Source of the DNA: JBBQRS01 sp038214535 | GTDB taxonomy: Bacteria > Chloroflexota > Anaerolineae > CG2-30-64-16 | Reading direction: 5' to 3' | Length of the DNA: 64,000 nucleotides | Assembly: GCA_038214535.1 (NCBI GenBank) | Contig: JBBQRS010000004.1 | Coordinates: 1 to 64,000, forward strand | Part shown: one piece after another, positions 62,798 to 64,000 of the stretch | Position numbering within the stretch: the first letter of the stretch is position 1 | How the letters are laid out: each line of letters opens with the position of its first letter | Notes under the pieces: model-generated | What the model was told of the DNA's origin: nothing | The model's database searches: none | What the model saw: only the letters and a program-made list of their open reading frames with translations | Position numbers and translations under genes: made by a program

Positions 62798-64000
62798 TTA
62801 CGGTTTTTGTTCGTGCGCCAACCAGCCCGCTGCGCCGCCCAGCACGGTCATGATCGCCAGGCTGCCGAACGCGACCGGCCAGCCGCCCGCCGATTCGGCC
62901 AGCGCGCCGAAGAGGATCGGCCCCACCAGCATCCCGATGTTCTGCCCGAACTGAATCACGCCCATCGCCATGCCGCCCAGCCGCTCGTCGCCCGCCGCCT
63001 CGACCCCCGCCGCGAAGATGTTAGGCGGGACAAGCCCGCCGAACGCGCCCTGCATCAGGATCCAGACCGGCAGGATCGCCAGGCTCATCGTCCCCATCAG
63101 CGGCAGGATGATGGTCAGCGCGAGGAAGCCGGCCAGATACACGGTGCGCCGCGACCCGATGCGGTCGGACAGGATGCCGCCCACCGGTGAAGAGAACATA
63201 CCGGTGAGGTTCACGAGGCCGAACATCAGCGCGGCCTGGCGCAGCGGCAGCCCGCGTTGCAAGTTGAGAAAGGTGGGCATGAAGGTCGCCACGGAGATAA
63301 CCGCGGCGTTGAAGAGCGCAAACGAGATCGCCAGTAACCAGACATTGCGGTTGCGTAACACCTGCGTCGCCTTCGGCGGCGGCCCGGCGGGCAATGTCTC
63401 GCCGCCGTTGACGACGCGTGGGGCAGGCTTCACGACGATGAGGAACAGAATCGTGGTCGCCGCCGCATATGCTGCGCCGAACCACCACACCGCGCGCCAA
63501 CCCGCCGACTCGGCCAGCGCCGGTCCCAGCACGAGCATGGCAAGGGACCCGACGGGCACCCACGCCGACCAGATGCCCATCGCCGTACCCCGCCGGCGTT
63601 CGACGAACCACAGGCCGATGATCGCCGGGGCCATCACCGCGATGAAGCTGGTGCCGATGCCCTCGATCACCCGGCTGGTGAGCAGGCCGTTCAGCGACGT
63701 GCTGCTCGCGCCCAGCGCCGCGCCCACCGCCAGCGACCCCCCGGCCAGCAGCGCCGTGCGCCGCGAGCCCAGCTTGCCGAAGATGAACGCCGCGGGCAAC
63801 GCCAGCGCCAGCCCCGTCAGCGCATAGACCGACATCAGCAGCCCGGAACGCCCCACGGTCAGCGAGAACGCCTCCATCAGCACCGGCATGATCGGCGGAA
63901 CCTTGAACTGATTCAGCGGCGCGGCGATGCTGAAGAGGAGCAGGACGATCAGGACGATCCACGCCTGGCGTCCGCGCCGCGGGGCGCGGCCTTCAAGCGT
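62798..64000 (-). CDS. MFS transporter, N-terminus cut by window edge
   Basis: A major facilitator protein of at least 401 codons. The frame is open to the edge: before the Met at 63889 it reads WIVLIVLLLFSIAAPLNQFK, a proper first helix, so the true start is beyond 64000. Motif A FIFGKLGSRRTALL and the second-half GGILSDRIGSRRTVY are clear. Of the anion/oxalate or CynX-like group by general look; substrate unknown. Confidence 0.9.
   Translation of the reverse strand, partial: TLEGRAPRRGRQAWIVLIVLLLFSIAAPLNQFKVPPIMPVLMEAFSLTVGRSGLLMSVYALTGLALALPAAFIFGKLGSRRTALLAGGSLAVGAALGASSTSLNGLLTSRVIEGIGTSFIAVMAPAIIGLWFVERRRGTAMGIWSAWVPVGSLAMLVLGPALAESAGWRAVWWFGAAYAAATTILFLIVVKPAPRVVNGGETLPAGPPPKATQVLRNRNVWLLAISFALFNAAVISVATFMPTFLNLQRGLPLRQAALMFGLVNLTGMFSSPVGGILSDRIGSRRTVYLAGFLALTIILPLMGTMSLAILPVWILMQGAFGGLVPPNIFAAGVEAAGDERLGGMAMGVIQFGQNIGMLVGPILFGALAESAGGWPVAFGSLAIMTVLGGAAGWLAHEQKP

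Overview
The window looks like a GC-rich chromosomal segment from a bacterium of the phylum Chloroflexota, most likely Anaerolineae-like. This is an inference from content, not from a marker-gene tree. The supporting signs are an archaeal-style upper mevalonate pathway, a Rieske/cytochrome b complex carried by multihaem c proteins, lipoproteins with Val/Gln- and Thr/Pro-rich linkers, two T-box leaders, and many short intergenic palindromes. No phage, insertion sequence or CRISPR array is visible.

Layout. 0.3-2.5 kb: a ferredoxin-like protein and an ARMT1/DUF89-like protein. 2.5-4.4 kb: a tryptophan T-box leader and a second-type trpB. 4.5-6.1 kb: a secreted PhoX-type phosphatase behind a possible Pho box. 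6.5-10.6 kb (minus): Rieske protein, cytochrome b, dihaem c, trihaem c. 10.9-14.5 kb: small zinc protein, M50-like protease, tpiA, a cysteine-desulfurase-like enzyme. 14.7-19.7 kb: a URO-D-fold protein, then pgk, gap and yvcK on the minus strand. 19.9-24.2 kb (minus): DUF35 protein, thiolase, HMG-CoA synthase, HMG-CoA reductase. 24.3-28.1 kb (minus): three complex-I-antiporter-like membrane proteins with no hydrogenase or NADH module. 28.3-32.6 kb: ftcD, a membrane protein, a second URO-D-fold protein, galT-like gene. 32.8-37.2 kb (minus): M42 peptidase, HAD hydrolase, aldo/keto reductase, and trpS behind a second tryptophan T-box. 37.4-43.7 kb: two small Cys-headed, acidic-tailed proteins flanking kamA and an ATP-grasp ligase, then ppdK. 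43.8-49.7 kb: PIN toxin/antitoxin pair, AlkA-like glycosylase, DUF402 protein, dnaG-rpoD, tRNA-Asn. 49.9-57 kb: lipoprotein, M24 peptidase, class IV aminotransferase, peptide ABC transporter (two permeases and a binding protein, no ATPase). 57.2-64 kb: a multidomain lipoprotein, a frameshifted DUF1295 gene, a TetR-regulated MFS exporter, and an MFS gene cut by the window edge.

How the genes work together. trpS and trpB should rise together when uncharged tRNA-Trp accumulates, because both leaders carry a GAA-TGG specifier loop and a T-box ending in TGGC. tpiA, gap, pgk, ppdK and yvcK form a scattered central-carbon set. HMGR, HMGS, thiolase and DUF35 form the route from acetyl-CoA to mevalonate. 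Near-consensus -35/-10 pairs are visible upstream of many units, in keeping with a housekeeping RpoD encoded here.

The most unusual items are the paired Trp T-boxes, the kamA/ATP-grasp/acidic-tail cluster, the orphan antiporter trio, the TA operon with a fused antitoxin and a promoter predicted to give a leaderless message, and at least four families of intergenic palindromes.
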